NCBI RefSeq assembly: GCF_014651035.1
Contig: NZ_BMWC01000001.1
Coordinates: 1,147,581 to 1,211,580 of the forward strand
Reading direction: 5' to 3'
DNA from: Streptomyces lomondensis
Lineage (GTDB): Bacteria > Actinomycetota > Actinomycetes > Streptomycetales > Streptomycetaceae
DNA length: 64,000 bases
In this document: piece after piece, positions 1-9,096 of the stretch
Numbering within the stretch: the stretch's first letter is position 1
How the letters are laid out: each line of letters opens with the position of its first letter
The notes under the pieces: generated by a model
What the model saw: only the letters and a program-made list of their open reading frames with translations
Told to the model about the DNA's origin: nothing
Database searches by the model: none
Program-made: the position numbers and the translations under genes

Positions 1-391
1 AGGTGATCAGCGGCGACGAGGACACGCCCAGCACGCTCGCGGCCACCCACGCCACGATCAGCACGGCCACCGCGTTGGCCACGGCCCCGCCGATCCCGTC
101 CGCCACGCGGAGCGGGCCTCTGTCCAGCTCCCGCCGCAGCCGCAGCGCGATACGCCCCGCCAGCTCGTGCCCCACCACCGCCGGGAGCAGCACCGTGAAC
201 ACCGCCGTCACCGTCGCGCGCGTCGTCCCCGGCTCCACCAGGCCCATCACCCACGGCAGGATCCACACGCCGATGACCGCGCCGCCCACGAAGCCCGCCA
301 GCGACACACAGCCGGCCACCAGACCGCGCCGGTACCCCGACGCCGCGTAGGCGAGGACGACCAGCAACAGCAGGATGTCGAGCAGGTCCAC
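1..391 (-). CDS. CvpA-family membrane protein, N-terminal part (probable MarP-like serine protease), partial
   Basis: The reading frame enters from the left edge and starts at a GTG at 389-391, about ten bases behind an AGAAAGG-like ribosome binding site. The visible 130 residues begin MDLLDILLLLLVVLAYAASG and contain about four hydrophobic segments separated by short basic loops, the pattern of a CvpA/colicin V production domain. In actinobacteria this domain usually forms the membrane part of periplasmic trypsin-like MarP proteases. The protease half would lie outside the window, so that identity is inferred. A CvpA-only protein is the alternative. Confidence 0.65.
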   Translation of the reverse strand, partial: MDLLDILLLLVVLAYAASGYRRGLVAGCVSLAGFVGGAVIGVWILPWVMGLVEPGTTRATVTAVFTVLLPAVVGHELAGRIALRLRRELDRGPLRVADGIGGAVANAVAVLIVAWVAASVLGVSSSPLIT

Positions 392-582
392 GCACGCCGC
401 CTTTCTCTCGGAACCCCTTAGTACGTGGGGGAAGGGCCCGTTGATCAGTCACACGCGCGCGGGTTGATCGGAACCGGCCACGCGCGCGTGCACTCGGAAA
501 AACGTCGCGGACCGTGACGATGGTTCCACCGGGTGGCACATCACACATCGCGGACGGACCGGATCGAGCCGACAGTGGGATC

Positions 583-1515
583 ATGCGTGTCTTGCGAAGA
601 CGGCGGGGTACGCGCGGCCACCGCGCCGCCCGGACACCCGGCAGCCGGACGCCCGGCATAGCCGGCCTGCCGCGCGCCGCCCGGGTGGCGCTCGGCTGCC
701 TGCCGGGCTGCGCCGCCGTCGCCGCGCTGGTGCTGTGCGCCCACGGCGTCGAGCACGCCGCCGAGACCGCCCGACCGGCCCCGTCCCGCCCCATCGCCAC
801 GCCCTACGCCGCCCCGCGCCCGCACATCGTGCCGAGAGCCCAGTGGCTGGGCGACGCCGCCCGCAAGCAGCCCCGCCCGCGCTACGACGACCGGGTCGTC
901 GCCGTCTTCCTCCACCACACCGACTCGCCCAACGACTACGACTGCGCCGACGCGCCCCGCATCATCCGGGACCTGTACACCGGCCAGACCGGCACCCGGG
1001 ACTGGGACGACATCGGCTACAACTTCGTCGTCGACCGCTGCGGCACCGTCTACGAGGGCCGCGCCGGCGGCGTCGAGCGGGCCGTCACCGGCGCCCACAC
1101 GCAGGGCTTCAACCACCGCACCACGGGCATCGCCGCCCTCGGCACCTTCACCGCGGGCATGTCCGTGCCCCGGCCCATGCTGCACGCCATCGCCGCGCTG
1201 TCCGCCTGGAAGCTGGGCCTGACCGGCACCGACCCGCGGGCCCGTGTCCGCCTGGTGTCCAGCAACGGCCTGAGCCGGTACGCGGCCGGCAGCACCGCCG
1301 AACTGCCCGCCCTGGCCGGTCACAACGACGGCTACATGACCAGCTGCCCGGGCGCCGCCCTGCACGCCCGCCTGCCCGAGATCAGACGGCTCGCGGCCCG
1401 GCTCCAGGGCCGGCCGGCAGGTCCACAGGAAGGCCACAGCGAACACGCGGTGTCCTCAGATCCCGGCGCCCTACGGTCACCACCACAGGAAGCCGACCGG
1501 AGGTGGGAACCATGA
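583..1515 (+). CDS. N-acetylmuramoyl-L-alanine amidase of the peptidoglycan recognition (PGRP) family, exported
   Basis: This 310-residue protein should cleave the amide bond between muramic acid and the stem peptide outside the cell. An arginine-rich start (MRVLRRRRGTRG) is followed by a hydrophobic stretch near residues 30-50, which is a signal anchor or Tat-like signal. The Amidase_2/PGRP domain spans about residues 85-270. Zinc-site candidates are the His pair at 111-112 (FLHHTDS), the His in GAHTQGFN, His247 (AGHND) and Cys255 (TSCPG). I chose the ATG at 583 because it gives a basic n-region directly before the hydrophobic core; an in-frame GTG at 514 would add 23 polar residues. The stop codon overlaps the next gene's ATG. 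Confidence 0.82.
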   Translation: MRVLRRRRGTRGHRAARTPGSRTPGIAGLPRAARVALGCLPGCAAVAALVLCAHGVEHAAETARPAPSRPIATPYAAPRPHIVPRAQWLGDAARKQPRPRYDDRVVAVFLHHTDSPNDYDCADAPRIIRDLYTGQTGTRDWDDIGYNFVVDRCGTVYEGRAGGVERAVTGAHTQGFNHRTTGIAALGTFTAGMSVPRPMLHAIAALSAWKLGLTGTDPRARVRLVSSNGLSRYAAGSTAELPALAGHNDGYMTSCPGAALHARLPEIRRLAARLQGRPAGPQEGHSEHAVSSDPGALRSPPQEADRRWEP

Positions 1516-1727
1516 ACGACGACGGACGTACGACGAACCCGGGAACGTGGGCCACGCGCGGCCCCTGGGCGGTGCTCTGCGCGGTCGCGACGGTCGTCCT
1601 GGGCCCGGCCGCGGCCACCGCGTCCGCCCTCGACCAGGCCAACGCGGCCCCGCTGCACCACGCGGTGCGGGCCGATCGGACACACGCGTACCTCCCGGCC
1701 GACACCAGCCGCCGCCGGGCCGCCTGA
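1512..1727 (+). CDS. Small exported or membrane-associated peptide, hypothetical
   Basis: A 71-residue protein starting MNDDGRTTNPGTWATRGPWA, with one hydrophobic segment at about residues 18-40 ending in an Ala-rich region that resembles a signal peptidase site. Its ATG overlaps the amidase stop as ATGA, and a strong GGAGG lies eight bases upstream, so it is probably translated together with the amidase. I recognise no family. The mature part would be about 30 residues and is Ala, Arg and His rich. It ends directly against the stop codon of the convergent gene at 1728, with no space for a terminator between them. Confidence 0.6.
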   Translation: MNDDGRTTNPGTWATRGPWAVLCAVATVVLGPAAATASALDQANAAPLHHAVRADRTHAYLPADTSRRRAA

Positions 1728-2246
1728 TCAGCCCCTGAAGCGCTCCCACAACCGGGGATAGCGCTCGGCGAGCAGCTCCTCGTTCTCGAAGTCCAGCGGC
1801 GTGCCCTCCGGTTCGGGGGGCGCGGGCGGGATCTCCAGGTCGGGGGCGACCACGCCGGTGAGCTGCTCGTAGGCCTCGTCGGCCGCGTAGCCGAGCTCCT
1901 CGCCGTCGCCGTCGATCTCCTCGTCGAAGTCGTCCAGCAGCTCGGCGAGCGAGTCCGGGTCGTGCACGGCGCCCTCGAAGACATGGCGGCCCTGGCCGAT
2001 CAGCCAGCAGCGGAAGAAGTCGAAGGCGTCGTCGCTCGCCCCGTCGAGCAGCACCCAGGCGGCGCCCCACAGATCCCAGCGGTAGGCGCGGTTGTAGCGG
2101 GACTCGAAGTGCCGGGCGAAGTCCAGGACCGAGTCCGGGTCCAGCTGGGCGAGTCGCTCGACGAGCAGGTCGGCCTGCTCCCCGGGGTCGCCCTCGGCGG
2201 CCTCCCGGGCGTCGTCCACCAGCTCCCAGAACTCCGTCTCGTCCAT
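1728..2246 (-). CDS. DUF4240 domain-containing protein
   Basis: A 172-residue, strongly acidic cytoplasmic protein starting MDETEFWELVDDAREAAEGD. This opening, an aromatic helix followed by a count-like Leu-rich helix and an arginine/tryptophan segment (RAYRWDLWGAAWVLL), is typical of DUF4240 proteins, which have no assigned reaction and often resemble immunity or regulatory partners. Later segments (FFRCWLIGQGRHVFE, and an Asp/Glu-rich tail) also fit. The longer open frame upstream (to 2846) is an antisense shadow of the regulator gene. The ATG at 2246 is the first plausible start and matches the usual family N-terminus. Confidence 0.75.
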   Translation of the reverse strand: MDETEFWELVDDAREAAEGDPGEQADLLVERLAQLDPDSVLDFARHFESRYNRAYRWDLWGAAWVLLDGASDDAFDFFRCWLIGQGRHVFEGAVHDPDSLAELLDDFDEEIDGDGEELGYAADEAYEQLTGVVAPDLEIPPAPPEPEGTPLDFENEELLAERYPRLWERFRG

Positions 2247-2302
2247 CACGGGTCCAGCATCGGCCCTGGGGCACGGGGGCGCACCCGGAGTGCGCGGGAT
2301 CG

Positions 2303-3295
2303 TTATACGCCGTCCTGGGGGTGGTACAGCCGGGCCAGCCGCAGCGCGTCCCCGGCGAACCGCTCGCGCAGGCTGTCGGGCGCCAGCACCTCCACCTCCG
2401 GGCCCAGCGCCAGAAGCTGGGTGTGGGCGACCTCCTCGGACTCCACCGGCAGGTCCACCGTCACCCAGCCGTCGCCGTCCGGGGCGTCCGCGTCGGCCAG
2501 GGCCTCCCGGGCGGACAGCGAGTCGAGGGCGTACGGCAGTCTGCGCACGCCCTCGGGGGACAGCCGCACCACTACCCGCGCCCGCAGGATGGACCGCGCG
2601 AACTGTTCCGCCCGCTCCTCCCAGAACGCCGGCAGGTCGAACTCCGGCTCCCGCTCGAAGCGCTCCGCGCCCGGCTCCACCGCCGTGAACCGGTCGATCC
2701 GGTACACCCGGAAGGACGCGCTCCCGGCCACCCGGGCGCACAGGTACCAGACACCCGCCTTCAGCACGAGCCCGTACGGCTCCAGCTCCCGGACGACCTC
2801 GTCCTCCCCGCGCCGGTAGCGGGCGGTGATCCGCCGGTCGTCCCACACCGCGTCGGCGACGGCCGGCAGCAGCGCGGGCGTCTCCGGCTCCCGGAACCAG
2901 TTCGGCGCGTCCAGGTGGAAGCGCTGCGCCGCCGTCCTCGACGCGTCCCGCAGGGAGGGCAGCAGCGCCGCCGACACCTTCAGCCGGGCGGCCGAGGCCG
3001 CGTCCTCCAGGCCCATCTCGCGCAGCGCCCCCGGCACCCCGGACAGGAACAGCGCCTCGGCCTCGCCGCGGTGCAGCCCGGTCAGCCGCGTCCGGTACCC
3101 GCCGACCAGCCGGTAGCCACCGGCCCGGCCCCGGTCCGCGTACACCGGCACGCCCGCCTCCGACAGCGCCTGCGCGTCCCGCGTGACGGTCCGCTCCGAC
3201 ACCTCCAGCTCACCGGCGAGTTCGGCGGCCGTCATGGAGGGCCGGGACTGGAGCAGCAGCACCATCTTGATCAGCCGGGCAGCACGCATGTCCAC
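2303..3295 (-). CDS. YafY-type transcriptional regulator (HTH plus WYL domain)
   Basis: A 330-residue DNA-binding regulator. Residues 1-60 form a DeoR/HTH_11 helix-turn-helix (LIKMVLLLQSRPSMTAAELA then SERTVTRDAQALSEAGVPVY). The middle and C-terminal parts hold a WYL domain, with WYLCARV near residue 180 and SFRVYRIDRF after it, followed by the WCX-like tail. WYL domains bind nucleic-acid-like or other small ligands; the target here is unknown. The start is a GTG at 3295, with an alternative ATG two codons inside. A UUCG-loop hairpin at 3308-3327 separates it from aceE. Confidence 0.88.
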   Translation of the reverse strand: MDMRAARLIKMVLLLQSRPSMTAAELAGELEVSERTVTRDAQALSEAGVPVYADRGRAGGYRLVGGYRTRLTGLHRGEAEALFLSGVPGALREMGLEDAASAARLKVSAALLPSLRDASRTAAQRFHLDAPNWFREPETPALLPAVADAVWDDRRITARYRRGEDEVVRELEPYGLVLKAGVWYLCARVAGSASFRVYRIDRFTAVEPGAERFEREPEFDLPAFWEERAEQFARSILRARVVVRLSPEGVRRLPYALDSLSAREALADADAPDGDGWVTVDLPVESEEVAHTQLLALGPEVEVLAPDSLRERFAGDALRLARLYHPQDGV

Positions 3296-3307
3296 ATCAT
3301 GCAGCAG

Positions 3308-3327
3308 GCCCCCGCCGAAGCGAGGGC
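3308..3327 (-). terminator. Rho-independent-like hairpin after aceE
   Basis: Read on the minus strand, GCCCTCGC and GCGGGGGC form an eight-base stem with one wobble pair around a TTCG tetraloop. It lies 20 bases after the aceE stop codon and just before the start of the WYL regulator gene. UUCG-capped GC stems without a long U tract are common terminators in Streptomyces. Confidence 0.6.
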
Positions 3328-3348
3328 CCGCCGATCACCGGTCCGTTC

Positions 3349-6051
3349 TCACAGACCGTACTTCTCGCGTGCTTCCTTCACGGCCGTCGCCTTCACCTCG
3401 CCGCGCTTGGCGAGCTGGGCCAGGGCCGCGACGACGATCGACTCGGCGTCGACGCCGAAGTGGCGGCGGGCCGCCTCACGGGTGTCCGAGAGGCCGAAGC
3501 CGTCGGCGCCCAGCGAGGACCAGTCCTGCTCGACCCACTGCGCGATCTGGTCCGGGACCTGGCGCATGTAGTCGGAGACCGCCAGCACCGGGCCCTCGGC
3601 GCCCTGGAGCGCCTGCCGGACGAACGGCACCCGCTCCTCGCCGCGCAGCAGCGCCTCGTCGGCCTCCAGGGCGTCCCGGCGCAGCTCGCTCCAGGAGGTC
3701 GCCGACCACACGTCGGCCGCCACGCCCCACTCCTCGGCCAGCAACTGCTGTGCCTTCAGCGCCCAGTGGATCGCCGTACCGGAGCCGAGCAGCTGGATCC
3801 GCGGGGCGTTGGCCGGGGGCGTGATGCCCGCCGACTCCGCCGTGTTGAAGCGGTACAGGCCCTTGACGATGCCCTCGTCGATGCCGTCGACGGACGGCTT
3901 CGCGGGCTGCGGCAGCGGCTCGTTGTAGACGGTCAGGTAGTAGAAGACGTTCTGGTCCTCACCCGGGGCCGCCTCGCCGTACATGCGGCGCAGACCGTCC
4001 TTGACGATGGCCGCGACTTCGTACGCGAACGCCGGGTCGTACGTCAGCGCCGCCGGGTTGGTCGCGGCGATGACGGGGGAGTGGCCGTCGGCGTGCTGGA
4101 GGCCCTCACCGGTCAGGGTCGTACGGCCAGCCGTGGCGCCGACGAGGAAGCCGCGGCCGAGCTGGTCGCCGAGCTGCCACATCTGGTCGGCCGTGCGCTG
4201 CCAGCCGAACATCGAGTAGAAGATGTAGAACGGGATCATCGCCTCGCCGTGCGTCGCGTACGACGTCGAAGCGGCGATGAAGTCGGCCATCGAACCGGCC
4301 TCGGTGATCCCCTCGTTGAGGATCTGGCCGTTCTTGGCCTCCTTGTAGTACATCAGCTGGTCGCGGTCGACCGGCTCGTACGTCTGGCCCTTGGGCGAGT
4401 AGATGCCGAGCGACGGGAAGAGCGACTCCATGCCGAAGGTGCGCGCCTCGTCGGGGACGATCGGCACCCAGCGCTTGCCGGTCTCCTTGTCGCGGACCAG
4501 GTCCTTGATCAGGCGGACGAACGCCATGGTGGTGGCCACGTTCTGCGAGCCGGAGCCCTTGTCGAAGGAGGCGAACGCCTTCTCCGCCGGGGCGGGCAGC
4601 GCGGCGACCGGGTGGACGCGGCGGGCCGGGGCCGGACCGCCGAGGGCGGCACGGCGCTCCTGGAGGTAGCGGACCTCGGGGGAGTCGGCGCCCGGGTGGC
4701 CGTAGGGGACCACGCCGTCGACGAAGTCGCTGTCCTTGATCGGCAGGCCGAGCAGGTCGCGCATGTTCTTGAACTCGTCCACCGAGAGCTTCTTCATCTG
4801 GTGGTTGGCGTTCTTCGACGCGAAGCCCTCGCCGAGGGTGTGGCCCTTGACCGTCTGGGCCAGGATCACCGTCGGCGCGCCCTTGTGCTCGACGGCCGCC
4901 TTGTACGCGGCGAACACCTTGCGGGACTCGTGACCACCGCGCGAGAGGTGGAAGCACTCGAGGATCTTGTCGTCGCTCAGCAGCTTCGCCATCTCAGCGA
5001 GCGCCGGGTCGGCACCGAAGAAGTCCTGGCGGATGTAGGCCGCGTCGCGCGTCTGGTACGTCTGGATCTGCGCGTCCGGTACCTGGCGCAGCCGGCGTAC
5101 GAGCGCGCCCGTGGTGTCGAGCTGGAACAGCTCGTCCCAGGCCGTGCCCCACAGCGTCTTGATGACGTTCCAGCCGGCGCCGCGGAACTGGGCCTCCAGC
5201 TCCTGCACGATCTTGAAGTTGGCGCGGACCGGGCCGTCCAGGCGCTGCAGGTTGCAGTTGATGACGAACGTGAGGTTGTCCAGCTCCTCACGGGCCGCGA
5301 GCGCCAGGGCCGCCGTCGACTCGGGCTCGTCCATCTCGCCGTCGCCGAGGAACGCCCACACGTGCGAGGCGGAGGTGTCCTTGATGCCGCGGTTGGTGAG
5401 GTAACGGTTGAAGCGCGCCTGGTAGATGGCGGAGAGCGGGCCCAGACCCATGGAGACGGTCGGGAACTCCCACAGCCAGGGCAGCCGGCGCGGGTGAGGG
5501 TAGGACGGCAGGCCGTTGCCGCCCGACTCGCGGCGGAAGTTGTCGAGCTGTTCCTCGTTCAGGCGGCCGTCGAGGAAGGCGCGGGCGTAGATGCCGGGGG
5601 AGGCGTGGCCCTGGATGTAGAGCTGGTCGCCGGAGCCGTCGGCCTCTTTGCCTTTGAAGAAGTGGTTGAAGCCGGTCTCGTACAGCCAGGCGGCGGAGGC
5701 GAAGGTGGCGATGTGGCCGCCCACGCCGTACTTGCTGCCCCGGGTCACCATCGCGGCCGCGTTCCAGCGGTTCCACGCGGTGATCCGCTGCTCCATCTCC
5801 GCGTCACCGGGCACCTCGGGCTCGGCGGCGGTGGGGATGGTGTTGACGTAGTCGGTCTCGAGGAGCTTCGGCAGCGCGATGCCGGCGCCCTCGGCGCGCT
5901 CCAGCGTACGGCGCATCAGGTACGCGGCACGGTGCGGCCCGGCAGCCTTGGCGACCGCGTCCAGGGAGGCCTGCCATTCGGCGGTCTCCTCCGGGTCCCG
6001 GTCCGGGAGCTGGTCGAGCTCGCTCGGCTGGATGGCGTTGGGGTCGGTCAT
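3349..6051 (-). CDS. aceE: Pyruvate dehydrogenase E1 component, homodimeric type
   Basis: A 900-residue thiamine diphosphate enzyme that decarboxylates pyruvate and acetylates the lipoyl arms of the E2 subunit, giving acetyl-CoA with E2 and LpdA. Full length for the AceE family. The ThDP motif begins at about residue 236 ([10 protein letters not shown]), and other family blocks are visible, such as [18 protein letters not shown] and the C-terminal [14 protein letters not shown] region. The ATG at 6051 follows GAGGAAGG; the open frame continues further upstream but only as antisense noise. The E2 and E3 genes lie a few kilobases upstream on the same strand, separated by the GntR gene. A 17-base palindrome at 6172-6188 is a candidate operator. 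Confidence 0.96.
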   Translation of the reverse strand: MTDPNAIQPSELDQLPDRDPEETAEWQASLDAVAKAAGPHRAAYLMRRTLERAEGAGIALPKLLETDYVNTIPTAAEPEVPGDAEMEQRITAWNRWNAAAMVTRGSKYGVGGHIATFASAAWLYETGFNHFFKGKEADGSGDQLYIQGHASPGIYARAFLDGRLNEEQLDNFRRESGGNGLPSYPHPRRLPWLWEFPTVSMGLGPLSAIYQARFNRYLTNRGIKDTSASHVWAFLGDGEMDEPESTAALALAAREELDNLTFVINCNLQRLDGPVRANFKIVQELEAQFRGAGWNVIKTLWGTAWDELFQLDTTGALVRRLRQVPDAQIQTYQTRDAAYIRQDFFGADPALAEMAKLLSDDKILECFHLSRGGHESRKVFAAYKAAVEHKGAPTVILAQTVKGHTLGEGFASKNANHQMKKLSVDEFKNMRDLLGLPIKDSDFVDGVVPYGHPGADSPEVRYLQERRAALGGPAPARRVHPVAALPAPAEKAFASFDKGSGSQNVATTMAFVRLIKDLVRDKETGKRWVPIVPDEARTFGMESLFPSLGIYSPKGQTYEPVDRDQLMYYKEAKNGQILNEGITEAGSMADFIAASTSYATHGEAMIPFYIFYSMFGWQRTADQMWQLGDQLGRGFLVGATAGRTTLTGEGLQHADGHSPVIAATNPAALTYDPAFAYEVAAIVKDGLRRMYGEAAPGEDQNVFYYLTVYNEPLPQPAKPSVDGIDEGIVKGLYRFNTAESAGITPPANAPRIQLLGSGTAIHWALKAQQLLAEEWGVAADVWSATSWSELRRDALEADEALLRGEERVPFVRQALQGAEGPVLAVSDYMRQVPDQIAQWVEQDWSSLGADGFGLSDTREAARRHFGVDAESIVVAALAQLAKRGEVKATAVKEAREKYGL

Positions 6052-6171
6052 GTCGCCGCCTTCCTCAGTCGAAGGGGGTTCCCTCATCGGTAAGGGTTCG
6101 GGGGTGCCCTTTGTCTTTGGCAGGACAGGGCTGAGGCTTGGGTGGCAAGCCCGTCCGTGACTGTAACTCCC

Positions 6172-6188
6172 TGATCGATGATCGATCA
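6172..6188. promoter_or_regulatory. Perfect palindrome upstream of aceE, candidate operator
   Basis: TGATCGAT and ATCGATCA form a perfect 8-1-8 inverted repeat about 120 bases upstream of the aceE start, in the gap to the GntR regulator gene. A second TGATCA core lies about 25 bases further along (TTGATCACGA). It is AT-rich compared with its surroundings, as expected of a promoter-proximal operator. The binding protein is unknown. Confidence 0.45.
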
Positions 6189-6319
6189 AAGGGTTGAGAG
6201 GGAAAACCTCTTGATCACGAGAAAGTCGGCACGGGGTGCCTCCGGCGGTGGCACGCGGTGACGGCCTTTCGAAGGGTTTTCGCAGGTCGCAGGCGTTTGA
6301 GCGGGGTTGCGCTCGGGTG

Positions 6320-6943
6320 TCACGCCCGGGGCGCGCAGCCCAGGACGTGCGCCTTGACCAGCTCCGCGATCCGGGGGTCGCGGCGCTTGAAGGCGGCGAC
6401 CAGCTCCTCGTGCTCCTCGGCGTACGACTGCTGCTGGGTGCCCAGCCAGCGGATCGACAGGGCCGTGAACACCTCGATGCCGAGGCCTTCCCAGGTGTGC
6501 AGCAGCACGGAGTTGCCGGCGGCGCGGACCAGTTCACGGTGGAAGGCGACGGTGTGGCGGACCTGGGCCGTGCCGTCGGACATGCGGTCCGCCTCGTAGA
6601 GCGCGGTGACGTGGGGTTCCAGCGCCGAGCAGTCCTCCGCCAGGCCCTGTGCCGCCAGTTCCGCCGCGATGGCCTCCAGGCCGGCCCGGACCGGGTAGCT
6701 CTCCTCCAGGTCGGCGGCGGTGAGGTTCCGTACGCGGACGCCCTTGTTCGGAGCGGACTCGATCAGGCGCAGGGACTCCAGTTCGCGCAGGGCCTCGCGG
6801 ACCGGGGTCTGGCTGACCTCCAACTCGGTGGCGATCCGGCGCTCGACGATCCGCTCGCCCGGCTGCCAGCGGCCGCTGATGATGCCCTCCAGGATGTGCT
6901 CGCGGATCTGCTCGCGCAGCGAGTGGATGACGGGCGCGGTCAT
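6320..6943 (-). CDS. GntR-family transcriptional regulator (FadR/FCD subfamily)
   Basis: A 207-residue repressor-type protein. The N-terminal winged helix (residues 10-75) includes [20 protein letters not shown] and [18 protein letters not shown], a typical GntR signature. Residues 85-200 form an all-helical FCD ligand-binding domain; in this subfamily metal-bound small acids (lactate, pyruvate, gluconate and others) are usual effectors. The ATG at 6943 follows GGAG. It lies directly upstream of aceE on the same strand, so control of pyruvate dehydrogenase is plausible but inferred. An imperfect ATTG/CAAT inverted repeat lies 19 bases upstream of its own start. Confidence 0.92.
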   Translation of the reverse strand: MTAPVIHSLREQIREHILEGIISGRWQPGERIVERRIATELEVSQTPVREALRELESLRLIESAPNKGVRVRNLTAADLEESYPVRAGLEAIAAELAAQGLAEDCSALEPHVTALYEADRMSDGTAQVRHTVAFHRELVRAAGNSVLLHTWEGLGIEVFTALSIRWLGTQQQSYAEEHEELVAAFKRRDPRIAELVKAHVLGCAPRA

Positions 6944-6961
6944 GAGGGCTCCTCAGTCGGG

Positions 6962-6978
6962 ATTGACGTTTAGACAAT
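6962..6978. promoter_or_regulatory. Imperfect inverted repeat upstream of the GntR gene, candidate autoregulatory operator
   Basis: ATTGACGTTTAGACAAT has outer arms ATTGnC and GnCAAT around a short spacer and sits 19 bases before the regulator's start codon. FadR-subfamily GntR proteins often bind TTGTnnnnACAA-like sites, so self-control is a reasonable reading. Confidence 0.4.
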
Positions 6979-7090
6979 ACGGCCGGTTCGCTCCGCGGGT
7001 GGGGCAGGTGGGGGTGTCTTGGTGCAGGTGAGACGAGACTTACACGAGGGTGTGGGCTTGTCGTTCGGCTGACGGTTGTGGGGGGGGGTG

Positions 7091-7137
7091 CTCGCGCCCA
7101 CGCGGCGGAGCCGCACATCGATACAGCCCCGCGCCCC
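7091..7137 (-). repeat. GC-rich intergenic repeat, variant A
   Basis: Read on the minus strand this gives GGGGCGCGGGGCTGTATCG followed by TGCGGCTCCGCCGCGTGG. The second part is a hairpin (GCGGC/GCCGC). Closely similar copies occur at 10688-10740 and 25856-25904, all between genes. Confidence 0.7.
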
Positions 7138-7143
7138 TGAAAA

Positions 7144-7162
7144 CGGGCGGTGCCCCCGCCCG
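7144..7162 (-). terminator. Terminator after sucB
   Basis: On the minus strand CGGGCGG and CCGCCCG form a perfect seven-base stem with a GGGCA loop, followed by TTTTC. It lies about 42 bases after the sucB stop and has the classic stem plus U-tract form. Confidence 0.75.
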
Positions 7163-7203
7163 GGGATTTCCGGACAGGGGCACCGTTCAGCCGTTGAGGA
7201 AGG

Positions 7204-9033
7204 TCAGAGGCCGAGCTCGACCTCGAACTCGCCTGCCTCCAGGATGGCCTTGACCGCCGTCAGGTAGCGGGCGGCGTCGGCGCCGTCCACCAGGCGGTGG
7301 TCGTAGGACAGGGTCAGGTACGTCATGTCGCGGACGCCGATGACGGGGCCGTCCTCGGTGTCGATGACGGCCGGGCGCTTGACCGTGGCGCCGATGCCGA
7401 GGATGGCGACCTGGCCCGGCGGCACGATGATCGTGTCGAAGAGCGCGCCGCGCGACCCGGTGTTGGAGATGGTGAAGGTCGCGCCGGACAGCTCGTCCGG
7501 GGTGATCTTGCTGGCGCGGACCTTGCCCGCCAGCTCGGCCGTGGCCTTGGCGATACCGGCGAGGTTGAGGTCACCGGCGTTCTTGATGACCGGGGTCATC
7601 AGGCCCTTCTCGGAGTCCACCGCGATACCGATGTTCTCGGTGTCGAAGTAGGTGATGGTCCCCTCGGCCTCGTTGATCTTGGCGTTGATCGGCGCGTGGG
7701 CCTTCAGCGCCTGGGCCGCGGCCTTGACGAAGAACGGCATCGGGGAGAGCTTGACGCCCTCGCGGGCCGCGAACGCGTCCTTGGCGCGGGCGCGCAGCTT
7801 CATCAGACGCGTGACGTCGACCTCGACGACCGAGGACAGCTGGGCCTGCTCGTGCAGGGCCTTGACCATGTTGTCGCCGATGACCTTGCGGATCCGCGGC
7901 ATCTTGATGGTCTGGCCGCGCAGCGGCGAGGCCTCCAGCGCCGGGGCCTTCTTGGTGGCGGCGGCCGGGGCCGCGGCGGCCGGAGCCGGGGCAGCGGCGG
8001 CGGCCTTGGCGGCCTCGGCGGCGGACATGACGTCCTGCTTGCGGATACGGCCGCCGACGCCGGTGCCCTTGACGGTGGACAGGTCGACGCCGTGCTCGGC
8101 GGCGAGCTTGCGCACCAGCGGGGTGACGTAGCCGCCGTCGTCGGCCGGCTGGGCGGCGGCCGGGGCGGCCGGTGCCTGGGCCGGAGCCGGGGCGGGAGCA
8201 GGAGCGGCCGGGGCCGGCTCGGGAGCCGGGGTGACCTGCTGCTGCGGGGCCGGGGCCGACGGAGCCTGCGGGGCCGGAGCGGGCTGCGCCGGAGCCGGGG
8301 CCGGAGCCGGAGCGGCAGCCGGGGCCGGGGCCGGGGCAGGGGCCGGGGCAGGCTCGGGCTGGGCCGGGGCGGCCGGGGCCTCCTGCGCCGGGGCGGCGGC
8401 CGGAGCGGCACCCGCCTCGCCGATGACGGCGAGCTTGGCGCCGACCTCGGCGGTCTCGTCCTCGCCGACCACGATCTCCAGCAGCGTGCCCGAGGCGGGC
8501 GCCGGGATCTCGGTGTCGACCTTGTCGGTGGAGACCTCGAGCAGCGGCTCGTCGGCCTCGACGCTGTCACCGACCGACTTCAGCCAGCGGGTGACGGTGC
8601 CCTCGGTGACGGACTCGCCGAGCGCGGGCAGGACCACGTCCGTGCCCTCGGCGGAGCCGCCGCCGGCGGCGGCCTCGGCGGTGGGAGCGGGCGCCGGAGC
8701 GGCCTGCTCGGTGGACGGGGCGGCCGGGGCCGGCTCGGGAGCGGGCTCGGCGACCTGCTCGGCCTGCGGGGCCGGGGCGGCAGCGGGCGCGCCCGTGCCG
8801 TCGTCGATCACGGCCAGCTCGGCACCGACCTCGACCGTCTCGTCCTCGGCGACCTTGATGGAGGCCAGGACGCCGGCGGCGGGGGAGGGGATCTCGGTGT
8901 CGACCTTGTCGGTGGAGACCTCGAGCAGCGGCTCGTCGGCCTCGACGCGCTCACCCTCGGCCTTCAGCCAGCGGGTGACAGTGCCCTCGGTGACGCTCTC
9001 GCCGAGCGCCGGAAGGGTTACGGAAACCGCCAT
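7204..9033 (-). CDS. sucB: 2-oxoacid dehydrogenase E2 (dihydrolipoamide acyltransferase, succinyltransferase type)
   Basis: A 609-residue lipoyl acyltransferase that carries acyl groups between E1, CoA and E3. Two near-identical lipoyl domains are visible with lipoylation lysines at 43 and 171 (both in [10 protein letters not shown]). A long Ala/Pro linker is followed by a peripheral subunit-binding domain at about 307-345 ([20 protein letters not shown]) and the catalytic domain to the end, with the active-site block [11 protein letters not shown] (His579, Asp583). The ATG at 9033 follows AAGGAG. In actinobacteria this protein can serve both pyruvate and 2-oxoglutarate dehydrogenases, so the succinyltransferase name is conventional. 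lpdA lies just upstream, aceE further downstream. Confidence 0.93.
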   Translation of the reverse strand: MAVSVTLPALGESVTEGTVTRWLKAEGERVEADEPLLEVSTDKVDTEIPSPAAGVLASIKVAEDETVEVGAELAVIDDGTGAPAAAPAPQAEQVAEPAPEPAPAAPSTEQAAPAPAPTAEAAAGGGSAEGTDVVLPALGESVTEGTVTRWLKSVGDSVEADEPLLEVSTDKVDTEIPAPASGTLLEIVVGEDETAEVGAKLAVIGEAGAAPAAAPAQEAPAAPAQPEPAPAPAPAPAPAAAPAPAPAPAQPAPAPQAPSAPAPQQQVTPAPEPAPAAPAPAPAPAQAPAAPAAAQPADDGGYVTPLVRKLAAEHGVDLSTVKGTGVGGRIRKQDVMSAAEAAKAAAAAPAPAAAAPAAATKKAPALEASPLRGQTIKMPRIRKVIGDNMVKALHEQAQLSSVVEVDVTRLMKLRARAKDAFAAREGVKLSPMPFFVKAAAQALKAHAPINAKINEAEGTITYFDTENIGIAVDSEKGLMTPVIKNAGDLNLAGIAKATAELAGKVRASKITPDELSGATFTISNTGSRGALFDTIIVPPGQVAILGIGATVKRPAVIDTEDGPVIGVRDMTYLTLSYDHRLVDGADAARYLTAVKAILEAGEFEVELGL

Positions 9034-9096
9034 GGTTTCGGTTGCTCCTTACGGAAAGTGCGGAAGTCTGTGTCGTCGCGTTCGTCGACCGAGGGG

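Noticed and set aside
7091..7162. Considered as a possible small RNA gene because of strong structure
   Set aside because: The structure is explained by a variant A repeat plus the sucB terminator, and no promoter is visible.
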